This document shows positions 1 through 10,980 of a stretch of 64,000 nt of DNA, one piece after another. The stretch lies in the NCBI GenBank assembly GCA_036874045.1, contig CM072340.1, forward strand, positions 1,565,001-1,629,000, given 5' to 3'. Origin of the DNA: Cymodocea nodosa. Its lineage: Eukaryota > Streptophyta > Magnoliopsida > Alismatales > Cymodoceaceae. A program made the translations under genes and the position numbers. The number at the start of each line of letters is the position of its first letter. Position 1 is the first letter of the stretch. The notes beneath the pieces are model-generated. The model was given only the letters and a program-made list of their open reading frames with translations. It searched no databases and had not been told where the DNA came from.

Positions 1-2038
1 TGTCTATTGTATCAGTGTGTAAGTACAGGTCGATCCCACAGGAAATTGCTTAAAAGTTTAGAACTATCCGTTTGTTAACAATCAAATTTATATATTCAAT
101 AAGCTCTCTGTTGAATTACAGTTAACTCAACGGATAAAGTTCGTTGAATTATAGCTAACTCAACAGACTAACCTCGTGGACTTAAGTTAACTCCACGAGT
201 CTATCTTTTCTTTTTAATACTGCTATTTATAGAGGAATTCGGCCAACCATTGGGCGATTCCACAGATTGTAAATAACATCAATTAAGTTTTTTAATGTTA
301 GTAAACATTGGATTTATCATTAAGCAATACTAACATTCAGATAATTCAAACAGTAACCATTAAAATCTTTAAGTCTTTTGAATGAACCAATTTCAGTAAA
401 CTGTAAAACTAAAACAAACATAAAACAATCACAACACTGATAAAGATAACATTAATTACGATACAACACAAACAATACAACACTCAAATACAACATATAA
501 TAGCAAATAAGTTGTTTTTGGTATTTTTGGTTTAATATGAACATGGAAATGTGCGAAAGGTGAAATGTAAAGTAATCTCAATCAACAATAAATACTTTCG
601 TCACTACATACGACGCGATTACACCATTGAAAATTAAACCACTTATAATCCTATCTCCTCTCCCTATAGAATCGCGAGTCCAGAATTGCAACATAATCTC
701 CTCTTCAGCATACAGGCATCAACCCGAAGTCAAGGCTAGAAGCTTTACGATCTCCTGAAATATTAGTCAGTGCTTGGTGAAAATGGCTTCCCTTCTCGCG
801 ACACGATCACTCCTCACAATGGTTGTCAGGCACCAAGTTTTGCTCAGAATCGACCCGACATCAAGAAAGTATTCTCACAGACCTCCGATGGTTGGCGATT
901 ATGGTGGATATGGTGGTGGTAACGATGGTTGGTATGGTACTTTGGATAATTGCCGATACTGCCTGCAGAAAGCTCGGTGCTTCTCCTTTGTACACACTAG
1001 CTATCCATCGATCACCCATGCACCCTTTACTTCTTTTTCTTCTTTTCTTTTATATTTCTTTAGTAGTAACTACTTCTGCTTTGGATTTCCTTCATTCATA
1101 TCAACGGCGATGATTTCTTCTCCCTACACAATACATGCAATCGTGGTTTTTCTTCCAACTATCCTATTTTTGCAACCGCTACAGTGGCATATTAGAAAAT
1201 AAATTGTCCGTGGAGTTACAAATAACTCAATGAACTTTTTTCGTTGATTTAACTATAAAACACGTGCATAAATTTAACTATCCGATGCTCAGGTGCATTT
1301 CGGATACTTACAAACTTAATTATTTGATGCTTAGATGCATTTCGGATAGTTACAAATAACTCACAGATATATAACTTAAGTAAATCTACCAAAACTCGAC
1401 ACATGTCAACAGCAATTTAATAATAAAATATACATTTCGGAGAGTTACAAGTCTAACTATCCGATGCTCAGAGGCATTTCGGATAGTTACAGCTAACTCA
1501 CCGAAAGTCCACTTAAGTCACTTTACCAGAACATGACATGTGTCCTCAGCTATTTTATAAATAAAAAGAGATTTCGGAGGGTTACACATATAACTGTCTG
1601 ATGCCTAGCTACAATTTCGAATAGTTAGAGATAACTCACCAAAAGTTCACTTAAGTCATGCATTATAGTTTTGACACGTGTACTTCAGGAAATAATAAAA
1701 TATTCTTTCAAAACATAACTGTTCGACAATTTAAACATAACTATCCAACATGTTCGGTCTGTTAAACATAACTATCTGAAATATGTTCGGTATGTTAAAC
1801 ATAACTATCCGAAATATCAAAAAATTCGGATACTTAAGAATTTTAGAGCCTACAACTTACCGACAGTTCAGAAATGTACTAAATTGACATTAATTCCCCA
1901 AAATTAAGTAGTAATTCTAATTAAAGCATATAACAGTGCAATTATAACATAATGGCTTAATTCTTATATGATAAGCTAAATAATATGCAATTAACCATCA
2001 TTTAATCGTTAATAATATGCACTTTTTCATTCTAAACA
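1..2038 (-). repeat. LTR A (3' LTR of element A, cut by the window start)
   Basis: It is homologous over its length to LTRs B, C, D, E and F. In element sense the full LTR starts TGTTTAGAATG and ends about 196 bases beyond position 1, at a GGTAACCAAACA-type end that is not in this window. The inner boundary is TCTAAACA at 2031-2038, directly followed by the polypurine tract. It contains hairpin repeats of the GGATAGTT type (about 1260-1530), a G-box near 1260 and palindromic GTTGAGTTA modules at 113-206. Confidence 0.9.
1047..1054 (-). promoter_or_regulatory. Candidate TATA box of LTR A
   Basis: TATAAAAG on the minus strand, in a context conserved in LTRs A-F (purine-rich sequence follows). 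It lies about 1 kb inside the LTR from the TGTTTAG end, which fits the U3/R boundary. Inferred from position and conservation only. Confidence 0.45.
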
Positions 2039-2046
2039 CTTCCCCC
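2039..2046 (-). other. Polypurine tract of element A
   Basis: GGGGGAAG on the minus strand immediately precedes the TG of the 3' LTR, as expected for the plus-strand DNA primer of an LTR retrotransposon. The upstream context AAATTTAGGTA is shared with elements B and C-D. Confidence 0.85.
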
Positions 2047-3780
2047 GTACCTAAATTTTGCTAGCCCTTAGCAAACTAAGATCTAATTAATTGGTCTTTC
2101 AAAAAGTACTAGAATTAATTCTTCTTCCTTTTTTTTTTCTTTTTTTTTCTTCTGTTCAACATAAAAATATATATTCTGTATGTTTCAGTAATCAACCTGC
2201 AAATATACTTAGAATATATGCAAATTACATACAAAGTATATCATCATTACATAAGTGTTAATTATATTATCGTTTGTTCTTCTTTTCATCATCTATCATC
2301 TTGAATTTTCCAATAAGATTTCTAGAAAAAATTTCAACAACATACAAATCAAAGTACAATCCAATTCAATATGATTAAGACAAGTAGAATAAAGAATTGT
2401 ATCTCCATTAAAACAACTTCAAAAGTCAATTCCAGATTCATATTTCAGCAATTCTAGATAAGAGAAAATATACTTGATTCATAAGATATCTGTATTTCAC
2501 AAAACACTTGTACCTTTTCAGAACAATATATATATATATATTTTTATACTTTAAAAGTTAATTTGACAAACTTGAATCATACAGGAGCTTTTTAATGTAC
2601 CCATGTAACGAACTTTCAGTCAACAATCCCAGATCTGATCAGGATCTTAGGTTGTTAGATTTCAAGAGTCCTTTTTTTCTTCAAGGCAACAATCCTTACA
2701 TACCTATCTACTCAATTACAAAAGGCTCATGATCAAACAAGTCAATAAACTCTCAAATTTTTCTCTTTTTTCCTTTTTTTTTTTTTTAAATACACACAAA
2801 ACAAAGCATTAATCACATACTGTATATGTACGTATTTCATTAATACAGATGAAGTAAAACACCAATCTCATATAGTCCTGCTTCTATCATTTACTGAAAA
2901 TATGAATCCATAACAGTGAGCTCATACTTTTTCTGTAGTTTAATAAGATCTACACATAAATCATTCTACAAGTTCAATAAATTAAATGTATTTTTAATCA
3001 TATGTGTTTCATTTAATCTAGAATTCACATCTCAGCTCCTTCAGGACTTTAGATAATTTACTAATTTTTCATTTAGCATTCTGATTTCATTTTAAAATCG
3101 TGAAACTGTTAAACTCATGAAATTCAGAAAAAAACATAAGATACTATATCTAGATTTGCATAAATAGTAAATTCTATAGCATCATATATAGCATTCTAAA
3201 TATAACATTCAAGTAGTTACAAATTATAAATTTTACAGTCTCAATTATTGGATAGTTACAACAAGTTCATAAAAATTTTCAATTTCCACAAAACATTGCG
3301 GCACCATTTTAATTAATTTTTTTAATTAACAAACTTATATGGCTGTTACTTTAATTACCTCCCCCCCCATACCTACATTTTGCATTGTTCTCAATGTAAA
3401 AGATTTGACAATAAATACAGTAATTGTAGCAGGCATGAATACAGTTTTGTTGATTAAAATTCAAGATAAGTAATCAGTTACATACCTTGTTTTGTTTGTA
3501 TCTCCTTCTGCATATTCCGATTTTTTATTCTGAAAACTTTTCATTCACAGATAAAAGTAAAAAAATATATAACAAAATAACATTTAACAGATATTGATAA
3601 TTTAGTGTCCTGTGTGAACCCAGGCTCCTATGCCTTTGGTGGCTCACAAGCAAGCTAGTTGGTTTCCTAGAACAGATACCAACAAATTGGATTGATATTT
3701 TGTTTTTTTTTTTATATAAAATAAAATGAAAACTATATTTTTTTCTAAAAATAAATGTAGAATACACACAAAATCACAGC
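2047..3780 (-). other. 3' non-coding region of element A
   Basis: 1.7 kb between the F-box ORF and the polypurine tract. It is homologous to 46937-48332 (plus) and 52796-54606 (minus). It holds a second purine tract at 3358-3373 (minus-strand GGTATGGGGGGGGAGG), preceded in element sense by a GAGGACAATGC-like motif of the kind I associate with the end of pol in Athila-type elements. There is a T-rich run near 2125-2155 and another near 2765-2788. No coding potential is seen on the sense strand. Confidence 0.7.
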
Positions 3781-4920
3781 TTAAGAACATGATTGAAAAG
3801 TAGGAACAAATGGAATAAATGTATCAGTCCAAGCAAACTTTTTAGGCATAGTTCTTCTTGCTATTAATTCTGTTTTCATGCAGTTCTTGTTCCTTCTTAA
3901 TTTGTAAACATGTAATATATTATAAATTCCAAATACAAGTGTATTACCATTAATGATATGAAATGCAAAAAGGGATCTTTTTTGGTTCTAGGGTAATGTA
4001 GCAGTTTCTATTTCTACATCTATTTTAATATACTCCTCTTCCCACTTCCATTCATTAATCTCTTCCATAATCCATATTTGAAATTTCATCAATTCATCCC
4101 ACCATCTTATCAGACATAAAGTAGGATCATCTTCTTCATTATACCACATTCCTATTTGAATTTTATTAAATTCTGTAGATGGTGGTTTAGCTATATCACT
4201 CGGTATGGGTAAAATTTCTATATATTCATCATAATTGTCTATGCTCACTATGTATAAATCAGATTCAAATGCAATTGATATATTTGTGACAAGATATATA
4301 TATCCATCAAGTATGACATGTGTTTGGTTAATTAATGATTTCTGTCCTAGATATATCATAATATTTTCATTCCAAGATCTATTCAGAAAATTATATATAC
4401 TTAAGCGTAAATCTTCACCCCAATTTCCTGTAGCTCTCCAATAATATAATTTTTCAGGAATTGCAGAATTTTTATCAGAAAATATTAAAGTTGATCCACA
4501 ATTTACAGTTGGTAGTTCAAATCTATTAGGTCTTCCTATATTCCATTCTTCTCCTGTTATAGGATTTCTTATCAAAATATCAGGTAATAATAAACTTGCA
4601 TACCTTGGTCTCGTACTGTATATGATTAATCCTTCATCTATCCCCATAATATGATTTATTCCTTCTAATGTATTAGGTGGAATTCCAATAGTTTCTTCCA
4701 TAGCAAGATATTCATGATTAATTAAACTACGATTAAATAACCTTCATATGAATCCATCTCTAATCTTAGTCATTTTTGCAGCTTGTAGTCCTTGAAAATA
4801 TTTTTCTTCAATACAGTCTTTAATTTCCTTTGATACACAACACAACCTGCACAGATCTTTAGTTGACAAGTTACTCAGTACTTCCCTTAGTGCATCCAAC
4901 GGTAATTGCATCAATTCCAT
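3781..4920 (-). pseudogene. F-box-like protein ORF captured by element A (two nonsense codons)
   Basis: Starting from the ATG at 4920, the frame runs 380 codons to TAA at 3781-3783 without a net frameshift. The N-terminus is an F-box: an LPLDALREVLSNL-type helix, then a KDLCRLCCVSKEIK segment, roughly residues 6-40. The rest resembles the C-terminal F-box-associated (FBA/kelch-like) region, with Trp-rich strands such as RNPITGEEWNIGRPNRFELP and WKWEEEYIKID. In host F-box proteins the F-box binds SKP1 of an SCF ubiquitin ligase and the C-terminus binds substrate. Two TGG codons have become stops: TGA after the 'KIRDGFI' segment (near 4748) and TAG near 3990. The second copy at 54607-55743 keeps Trp at both. 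There is no intron, which is consistent with capture through RNA. It sits between gag and the 3' non-coding region, the position of an env-like ORF in Athila relatives. Confidence 0.8.
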
Positions 4921-4987
4921 TTGTTGATTCTGTATAACACAAACAAAAATTTAGTAGAGACAAAAAATTAACATAAGTACTGCACAC

Positions 4988-5050
4988 CTTCGTGGAGTTA
5001 AGGCATAACTCAATGGAATAAGTTCATTGAGTTAAGGACTGACTCTACAA
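4988..5050. repeat. Palindromic GTTGAGTTA modules between gag and the F-box ORF
   Basis: Two imperfect palindromes lie in the 190-base gap between ORFs: GTGGAGTTA pairing with TAACTCAAT across a 5-base loop, then CATTGAGTTA facing GACTCTAC. The same modules occur at the same place in element B (55813-55873). Confidence 0.7.
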
Positions 5051-5110
5051 TACTATTAACTATAAATAAAAACATATATATACACAGATAGTTGCTTTAG
5101 ATATGCTGCT

Positions 5111-6290
5111 TCATTCAGCTACCCTCCTAGAAGAGGTATTAATTTCATTAACCGTTCTATTGACAAGATTAGGTATTGCTTGTATTGGCAATCCTCCAAT
5201 AGGTTTAACTTCCATTGGTTCCTTCTGTCTAAGTGGTATATTTCTATTCTGATTTTGAATTGCAGCACTTCCAAATACAAAATCTAGACGATTGTTTAAT
5301 TGTTAGATTATCTTTTCTAATTTCTCTATTCTAGATCCTTGTTCCAGTAATGCTTCATAACTTATATTCTTCTCATTTATATTTTCTCCTCCTTGGAAAT
5401 TATTATTTCTCCAAGATAAATTCGGGTGATTTCTCCAATTAGGATTATAAGAATTTCTCAAGTTATCTCTCTGGTTTCTAGCGTAAATAATATCTAAATC
5501 ATTTATGTTTGCATTCTTTTCTATTAGCTTTTGATTTAATGATAACTCTTTTATTTTCTTTGTTAATTCATTTAATTTCACCTCAAGCATAGTACTTGAA
5601 TCTATTTCATGCATTCCTCTTGGCAATATTTTTTTATCTGTAATAGCTTCAGCCGAGTTTTCCCACTGTGTAGTTCTTTTTGCAAAGTTTTCTAAATATG
5701 CCCATGCTTCTTCACTACATAACTTTAAAAATCCATTTTGACAAGTAGATTCTAATAAAGATTTCGTTGAAACATCTATGCCTTCATAAATTATACTTAT
5801 TAATTGTACTTTACTCATTGCATGATATGGACATTGAATCAGTAAATCTTTAAATCTTTTAAAATATTTCCAGAATGATTCACCCTGTTTTTGGCTACAC
5901 ATTAATATTTCCTTCTTCTTTTTAATCGTTTGATGTGTTGGATAATATTTTTCCAGAAAAACAGAGCAAAATCCAGTCCATGTAGAAATTGAATCAGGCG
6001 ATAGAGTATATAACCATCTCTTAGCTATGTCTTTTAAAGAAAAAAGGATATATCTAAATTTAATAGCATTTATACTCATGTTTGGCATTTTCATCATTTG
6101 ACAAACTTCATTAAATTCTCTAAGGAAATAATAGGCATCCTCTCTTTCTAATCCATGAAAATGTAGCAATTGACTAATATAATTAGATTTCAGTTCAAAC
6201 CTATCTCCCTCAAAATTTGGCAATCGAATACATGAAGGTTCATCAACTAATTCAGGATACAGAATCTCTCCTAATGATTTTCTATTGGAG
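5111..6290 (-). pseudogene. gag (capsid region) of element A
   Basis: The frame runs from about 6290 to TGA at 5111-5113, with a stop at 5303-5305. The start is unclear because no in-frame ATG sits at the N-terminus. The protein matches the plant Ty3/gypsy gag domain (Retrotrans_gag type) as I know it: a conserved FELK...L segment, then EDAYYFLREFNEVC, the LKDIAKRWLYTLSPDSISTW segment, and the RFKDLLIQCPYH segment about 40 residues on. The C-terminal third is polar with heptad-like leucines (KLNELTKKIKELSLNQKL), probably a coiled coil. There is no CCHC zinc knuckle before the stop; that motif is found instead in the C-D element at 45552. Gag would form the virus-like particle in the cytoplasm. 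The F-box ORF follows 190 bases downstream with no pol in between. Confidence 0.82.
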
Positions 6291-7398
6291 CAACCATCTC
6301 TACGTTCTCCTTGAAAGAAAGGTTAGCTACACCCCAAAGAATTTCGTTAAAGTTCAATTCAGAAAATTTTTCAATACTCCTCTACGATGAAAATTCTTAG
6401 GTAGGTGTTCTTACTAATCATTTAATGCTTAGAGAATGAGTCCATGTGCTCATAAATAAATAGCAGAAGATTAATTACATACCAATCTGAAGCTTTCCAT
6501 TTAGTAAATATTTGTTGTCGGATTAAGTTGAATCAGCTGCTTCTCCTTCCAATTCCTCCAACGCATTCTCCTTTCTTTTAAAAGTACTGGTAACTCGTAA
6601 ATAACATTCTGATTTATATATATAATGTACATCCATAAAGTGAATAAATCTTATTGCAAGAATGTATCTTGCAACATGTATCGTGGTTCCTATTTTTATA
6701 GGTACATGTACCACTATTAATTTCAAATTTTAGTAACCGTTAAGCCGACGAAGTTTCGTTCATGGTTAAAAGAATAACTGTTCTGCTTAATTCACGAACT
6801 AACCTCGTTGAGTTACAAATAACTCAACGGAACACAGTCGGTTACTATTGCTAACTCCACGGACTAACTTCGTTGAGTTACAGATAACTCAATGGAGTGA
6901 CCTTATATTATATTACTAACCTCGTGGAGTTACGGTTAACTCAACGAACTTACTTCGTTGAGTTAACACTTAGCAACTTCTAAGTTTTACTCCACGTAAG
7001 TACCTCTCTGTTTTTTTTCTTTTTCATTCTACTAACTAAAATAAAGTTAAATCTATGTCATTAATGCATCATTCTAATCAAAATTCATTTAAATCTGAAC
7101 ATTATATAAAGATTTAACTTGCAGGTCATTTTATGTTATGCAGAATTTACATTTTACCTTGCAACATGCAGAAATTTTTAAGCATTTATCCTGTCATTCA
7201 GCAAATTGTAAATATGTTACATATTCATTCATAAAGTTCCACAAATTACATAATATTCAATAAATTCCATTCATTTCACATCCAAAACATGTATGAAAAT
7301 TGCATCTGAAAAATTATATTCATTAATATGAATCAATTACATTACAAGTACATCATACAATTTCATATAATTTTATACAAGTAGACGAACAATACAAT
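6291..7398 (-). other. Inter-ORF region between ORF1 and gag
   Basis: 1.1 kb without a convincing ORF; a 67-codon open stretch at 6523-6726 has no recognisable features. It contains the densest cluster of GTTGAGTTA palindromes (6806-6990) and AT-rich sequence at 7010-7398. It may serve as an intergenic or untranslated segment of the genomic RNA. Confidence 0.5.
6806..6990. repeat. Cluster of perfect and near-perfect 24-bp palindromes
   Basis: Arms CGTTGAGTTA (6806-6815) and TAACTCAACG (6820-6829) surround a 4-base loop caaa. Arms 6871-6880 and 6885-6894 surround caga. Arms CGTGGAGTTA 6923-6932 and TAACTCAACG 6937-6946 surround cggt. A further GTTGAGTTAAC is at 6957. The arms are constant while the loops vary. 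Confidence 0.85.
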
Positions 7399-9612
7399 TT
7401 AATCTCTATTCCTAAGTTCATCTACTTCCTTCTGGAGTTTTTCTAATTGAAGTTCTAATTGATTAATTCTTTCTACAACTCCTGTAATGCCTCTAGAAGG
7501 TACAGCTATCTCTGCAGCCACAAAATTTCTGTATTCTTTCACTGAAATGGTTCTTGATCTGATCCTTTTTTATGTCCATTTCGTAAAATCAATACAATCC
7601 ACCATCAGCAGTGGAATCAAATCTCCATAAAACAATTTTTTCTTTACTACTTTCAGCTTGGAGATAAAAACTACAGACCAATTTATTTGAATCCTGTTTA
7701 CAACTGCATATATGGCCCATTTGACAAATTGACTTAATTCTATGTCATGGCCCTATCGTTGATAGACATTTTTAATCAGAATGTTAACTACCATGTGTGC
7801 TTTACCACGTAAATGCTTCAATCTGTTTAATAAAGGCACACCGAGATTGATAGCTAAACAATCTTTGATTTCCTGTTCAATCCACTCGACGGCAATTGTG
7901 TCTTCCAAAATTTTTAGTCATTCATTCTTCAATCCAAAAATGTTGTGGAGAAGCTCTAGTGTTATCTATACATCAACTTCCTCCACATTGGAAATTAATC
8001 CTCCTTCTCCTTCTCTTAAATTTGCATAAAAACAAGGCACTAAATTCTCATATACTGCATGCCCTCTTTCTTGAGAAATGAATTGCAGTAGACCTTGGAA
8101 TTCAAATAAATCTTTGATTTCTTGCATTCCAACACAATTTACTGGTCTACTGTAAATAATATCGTAACCCCTTATTTCTTGGTATTTGGTATAAGCTTCC
8201 TGACTACAAAAATGTACTTCATTTAAAATTGTTGTTTCAGTCAGGTTAGGAAGGTGACTTTGTTGTTCTAGAGGGGTTTGTTCTTGCTCTTCCTCTTCTA
8301 TAGGCTGCATTTGAACATTCTCTACAGATTCCTGAATTTCTGTTTCTATTTCTGTCTATGGTGGTGAGCCAGTAGAACTCTCCACTCTATCTTGAATTCT
8401 TTCCATAAATTGTTGAAGAGTTTCTTGCTCTTCAGTGGAATCTGTGAAGTTATTTTTGTCCAAATGGCTTCTTTCAACCTCTTCATTTTCTACTCTTTCT
8501 TCTTCCTCCTAACTACCAATCTGTTCTATTACTGTTCTTTCTGATTCTATAATAGATTGGGATGGAGTCATGGGCAATTCAGTTTCTACCTTAATTTCTA
8601 TTTCTTCTAGTACAAGCTGTAGACTAATTTCAGCCTGATTTTCTTCTTGTCTTTGCTCATGCTGCTCCTGCTCCTGCTCCTCCTCAGAATCAAATAGCAG
8701 GTTTATAAAAATTGGCTCCATAGGCCTTGTTGCTATTGGTGCTTCAGATTTAATCTCTTCTTGATAGTCAGACATTATCTCTTTTCCTTTCCTTTTTCTG
8801 ATTAATTGTGCTTGTTCTTCCTCTTCTTGTTCTGAGATTAAATCTACAAAAGTAGGCTCTGCAAGCCTTCGAGCCACAGGTACTGAATTTTCCTGTTTAA
8901 CTTTTTCTATAATTACTGGTCTCGAATGACCAACTTCATCTCCTTTTGCAGTAGGTTTGGCAGTAGCTTCTTGATGCTGTTCCATTTTGATTTTATATTG
9001 GGCTTTCAACTTTTCTACAGCCCTCTTTTTGTAAAGTGCATCAAATACTAGGTGTGCTTTAGCCACTGCCAAATCTTCTGATTCTCCTTAGTTTTTCCCA
9101 ACTTGAACCAGTGCTTGAAATTCCTTTAACTCTTCTTCAATCGAAGGCCCCATCATTTCTACTCGTGCCAACGGCTTACATGGTGGAACTGAAGGTCTTG
9201 GCTGCTCTTCCTCAAGAACAAGTCTTTCAGCAGTCGGCTCCTATTCTTCCTCTTGTTGTTTCTGCCGCCATATTTCCCAACTTCCACAACCAGCAATGCG
9301 CCTTTTGAACCATAATCTAGCCTTGCGCTAGATTAGCTCTTGGGCTACTTCATTGTTCGACCTGATTTTTCTTTCTTTACTAACTACAATTTCTATTGCT
9401 ACTCTAATTCATGTCTCCATTATTTGGGGTATTTGTATACCACAATCTACTAATATTCTTCTTAATCTAAAAAGTTCAGATTCTACCTTCTGTAACTCTT
9501 TTTCTCTCGTCGTATTTCTGATCTTCTACCGCGTGTGCCATTCTTCTAATTCCTTTAGAAATTCTGATGTATCAATAGCCTCTTCCCAGAATTCAGGTGT
9601 CATCTTCCTCAT
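7399..9612 (-). pseudogene. ORF1 of element A: long acidic protein with a plant-transposon-protein-like domain
   Basis: From the ATG at 9612 (MRKMTPEFWEEA...) to TAA at 7399-7401 is 738 codons with no net frameshift but several in-frame stops (for example after HTR near 9525 and after IMET). The first ~110 residues are basic and helical. Residues ~150-430 are extremely Glu/Gln-rich. Residues ~480-690 contain a VPCFYANLREGEG segment and a later IELSQFVKWAIYAVVNRIQI segment. These resemble the 'putative plant transposon protein' domain (Pfam PF20167 type) as I remember it; this is a family-level guess. The C-terminus is a leucine-heptad coiled coil (VERINQLELQLEKLQKEVDE). It precedes gag in the element, so it could be an N-terminal gag-like accessory protein. 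Element B has the N-terminal half only. The start codon sits next to a GTGGAGTTACTCAAC module. Confidence 0.6.
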
Positions 9613-9797
9613 CGTGGAGTTACTCAACAACACAGAATCGCTCTAATTTCTACTATTCTAGATTCTAAATGATTTGCTGGATAATGCCCCCAAAAATCCT
9701 AGATTTAAGATAAATAAGCCCTAAGTTTAGGCGGGTAATCGGGTCATTTCCCGAACCAACTATTACTATCTCATCCACGGTCTTAGCTACAGTACTC

Positions 9798-9887
9798 CGT
9801 TGAGTTACAGTTAACTCAACGAAATAAGCATGTAGACTAACTCAAGACTCAATGGAGTAAGCTCGTTGAGTTAAGCGTAACTTAATG
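9798..9887. repeat. Two palindromic modules upstream of ORF1
   Basis: Arms CGTTGAGTTA (9798-9807) and TAACTCAACG (9812-9821) surround loop cagt. Arms CGTTGAGTTA (9864-9873) and TAACTTAATG (9878-9887) surround loop agcg. They mark the last recognisable element A sequence; it is lost by about 9910. Confidence 0.8.
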
Positions 9888-9929
9888 GACTCCCTGTACA
9901 AACAAATATAATAATAAAAATACTACAAA

Positions 9930-10062
9930 TAATAGTTTTTTTTTTTTACCGGTTTAACCGATACTATGTTTCGGTAAAACCAACATTTTTTTCTTAAAAT
10001 TAATATACATATTTTTTTATGTTGCGGTCATACCGATGGATCTAGTCGGTTGAACCGTAACA

Positions 10063-10097
<35 letters not shown>

Positions 10098-10140
10098 TTA
10101 ATGTATTTTTTTTTTATATATAAACATAAAAACTAATTTC
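9930..10140. repeat. AT-rich low-complexity stretch with a TA run
   Basis: Poly-T runs, a (TA)n run at about 10075-10097, and two short CGGTTGAACCG/CGGTTTAACCG-like palindromes near 9950 and 10050. No gene is seen. Confidence 0.6.
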
Positions 10141-10980
10141 TTACTAAGTAAAGCTCGAGTAGGCCGTTTTTACCTTAGGGGATGTTCTTTTTGTACATTT
10201 TATATAAAAGCCCCTGAGGACAATTTTATCTTGGACCTTTTTACCCCTTGGGGTGGCCCGACCACAATATTGACTTATAGTACCTAAAGGGAGGGATGTC
10301 AAGTCTATGACTTTGATATCTTAGGCCCGTCATGCATATTTTCTGCATGACCCTTTTACCCCTGATTGACTTTTTATAAAGGTCAACCTCAAAGGCTTTC
10401 GCCTTTACTTAGGCCTTTTAGGCCTAGAGTTTCTCACCTTCCTAGACCTGTGTTTAGGTAGATCTTTTGTGTGATCCCACACATAAGTCACCCCCTAGTG
10501 GATACGATCAACTATGTTGACCTTGGTCAAAGTCAAATAGTTGGCTTTGACTAGTCAAAGTTAAAGTCAACCATTTGACTTTGACCTTGACCATTTTCTC
10601 CTACTTTGACTAAAACCTACGATCTTTACGTAAACCTTATGGGCCTATGGTTTCTGGGGGAAACTTTTCGTTTGTCTTATAATCCCTTGTTTTGTGCTTT
10701 AGAGCCCGATAGAACATTTGCACGACTCTTTAAAGATGCCAACTTAAGTCGGGTGGGTAGAGTGCCTCACACCTTCCTTACTCGTACTTAAGAGACTTGT
10801 CTAGAGTCTTGGAAGACTTTTCTTATCGATCCCTTGATACACGAGAGATTGATAGTGCAAGTTTTCCTAGTCTTCCTTTAATGGACTAAATGACAACTCC
10901 TTCACCAATGTGAGCCTCTTTTGGATTCGCGTTGGTGAGGTGTTAACATCATTCGTGGGCATTCGAGTTCCTCCCCGATA
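10141..10980. repeat. Unclassified repeat-like segment with dense TTGAC motifs
   Basis: GC content is higher than in the flanks. A perfect 14-bp inverted repeat (10525-10538 versus 10573-10586) is built from GGTCAAAGTCAAAT, surrounded by many TTGAC(C/T) cores between 10366 and 10615. The one open stretch (10606-10791) shows no known domain. It may be the terminal region of another transposon. It is not recognised. Confidence 0.35.

Larger units (their letters stand above)
1..9910 (-). mobile_element. Element A: non-autonomous Athila-like Ty3/gypsy element carrying an F-box ORF
   Basis: Reading on the minus strand, the order is ORF1 (9612-7399), an inter-ORF region with palindromes, gag (about 6290-5111), an F-box-like ORF (4920-3781), a long 3' non-coding region, a polypurine tract abutting 2038 and the 3' LTR (2038 to 1, cut by the window). 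No protease, RT, RNase H or integrase is seen. The 5' LTR and primer-binding site are missing: recognisable element sequence stops near 9910 and unrelated AT-rich sequence follows. Element B (50872-60565) has the same order of parts, so the arrangement is a family property and not a one-off rearrangement. All ORFs carry stops, so this copy is dead. The Athila assignment rests on the gag sequence, the related pol fragment and the tRNA-Asp-type PBS of a sister element. Confidence 0.8.

Noticed and set aside
1-60. LTR boundary at TGTCTATTG (positions 1, 51071 and the complements near 45200, 50384, 59033)
   Set aside because: It looks like a TG...CA terminus, but about 200 further bases are shared by all copies, and the TGTGT duplication of LTR E and the PBS after LTR C place the true end at the ACCAAACA side.
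774-1202. Possible host gene encoding a 142-aa protein
   Set aside because: It starts at TTG, lies wholly inside LTR A, and is antisense to the element; similar frames occur only in sister LTRs. Treated as an LTR feature, not a gene.
3595-3700. tRNA-like phrase near GTGGCTCACAAGCAAGC ... GCCTGGGTTC on the minus strand
   Set aside because: Only a four-pair T-arm-like stem can be drawn, with no acceptor stem or anticodon arm; it recurs in element B as ordinary 3' region sequence.
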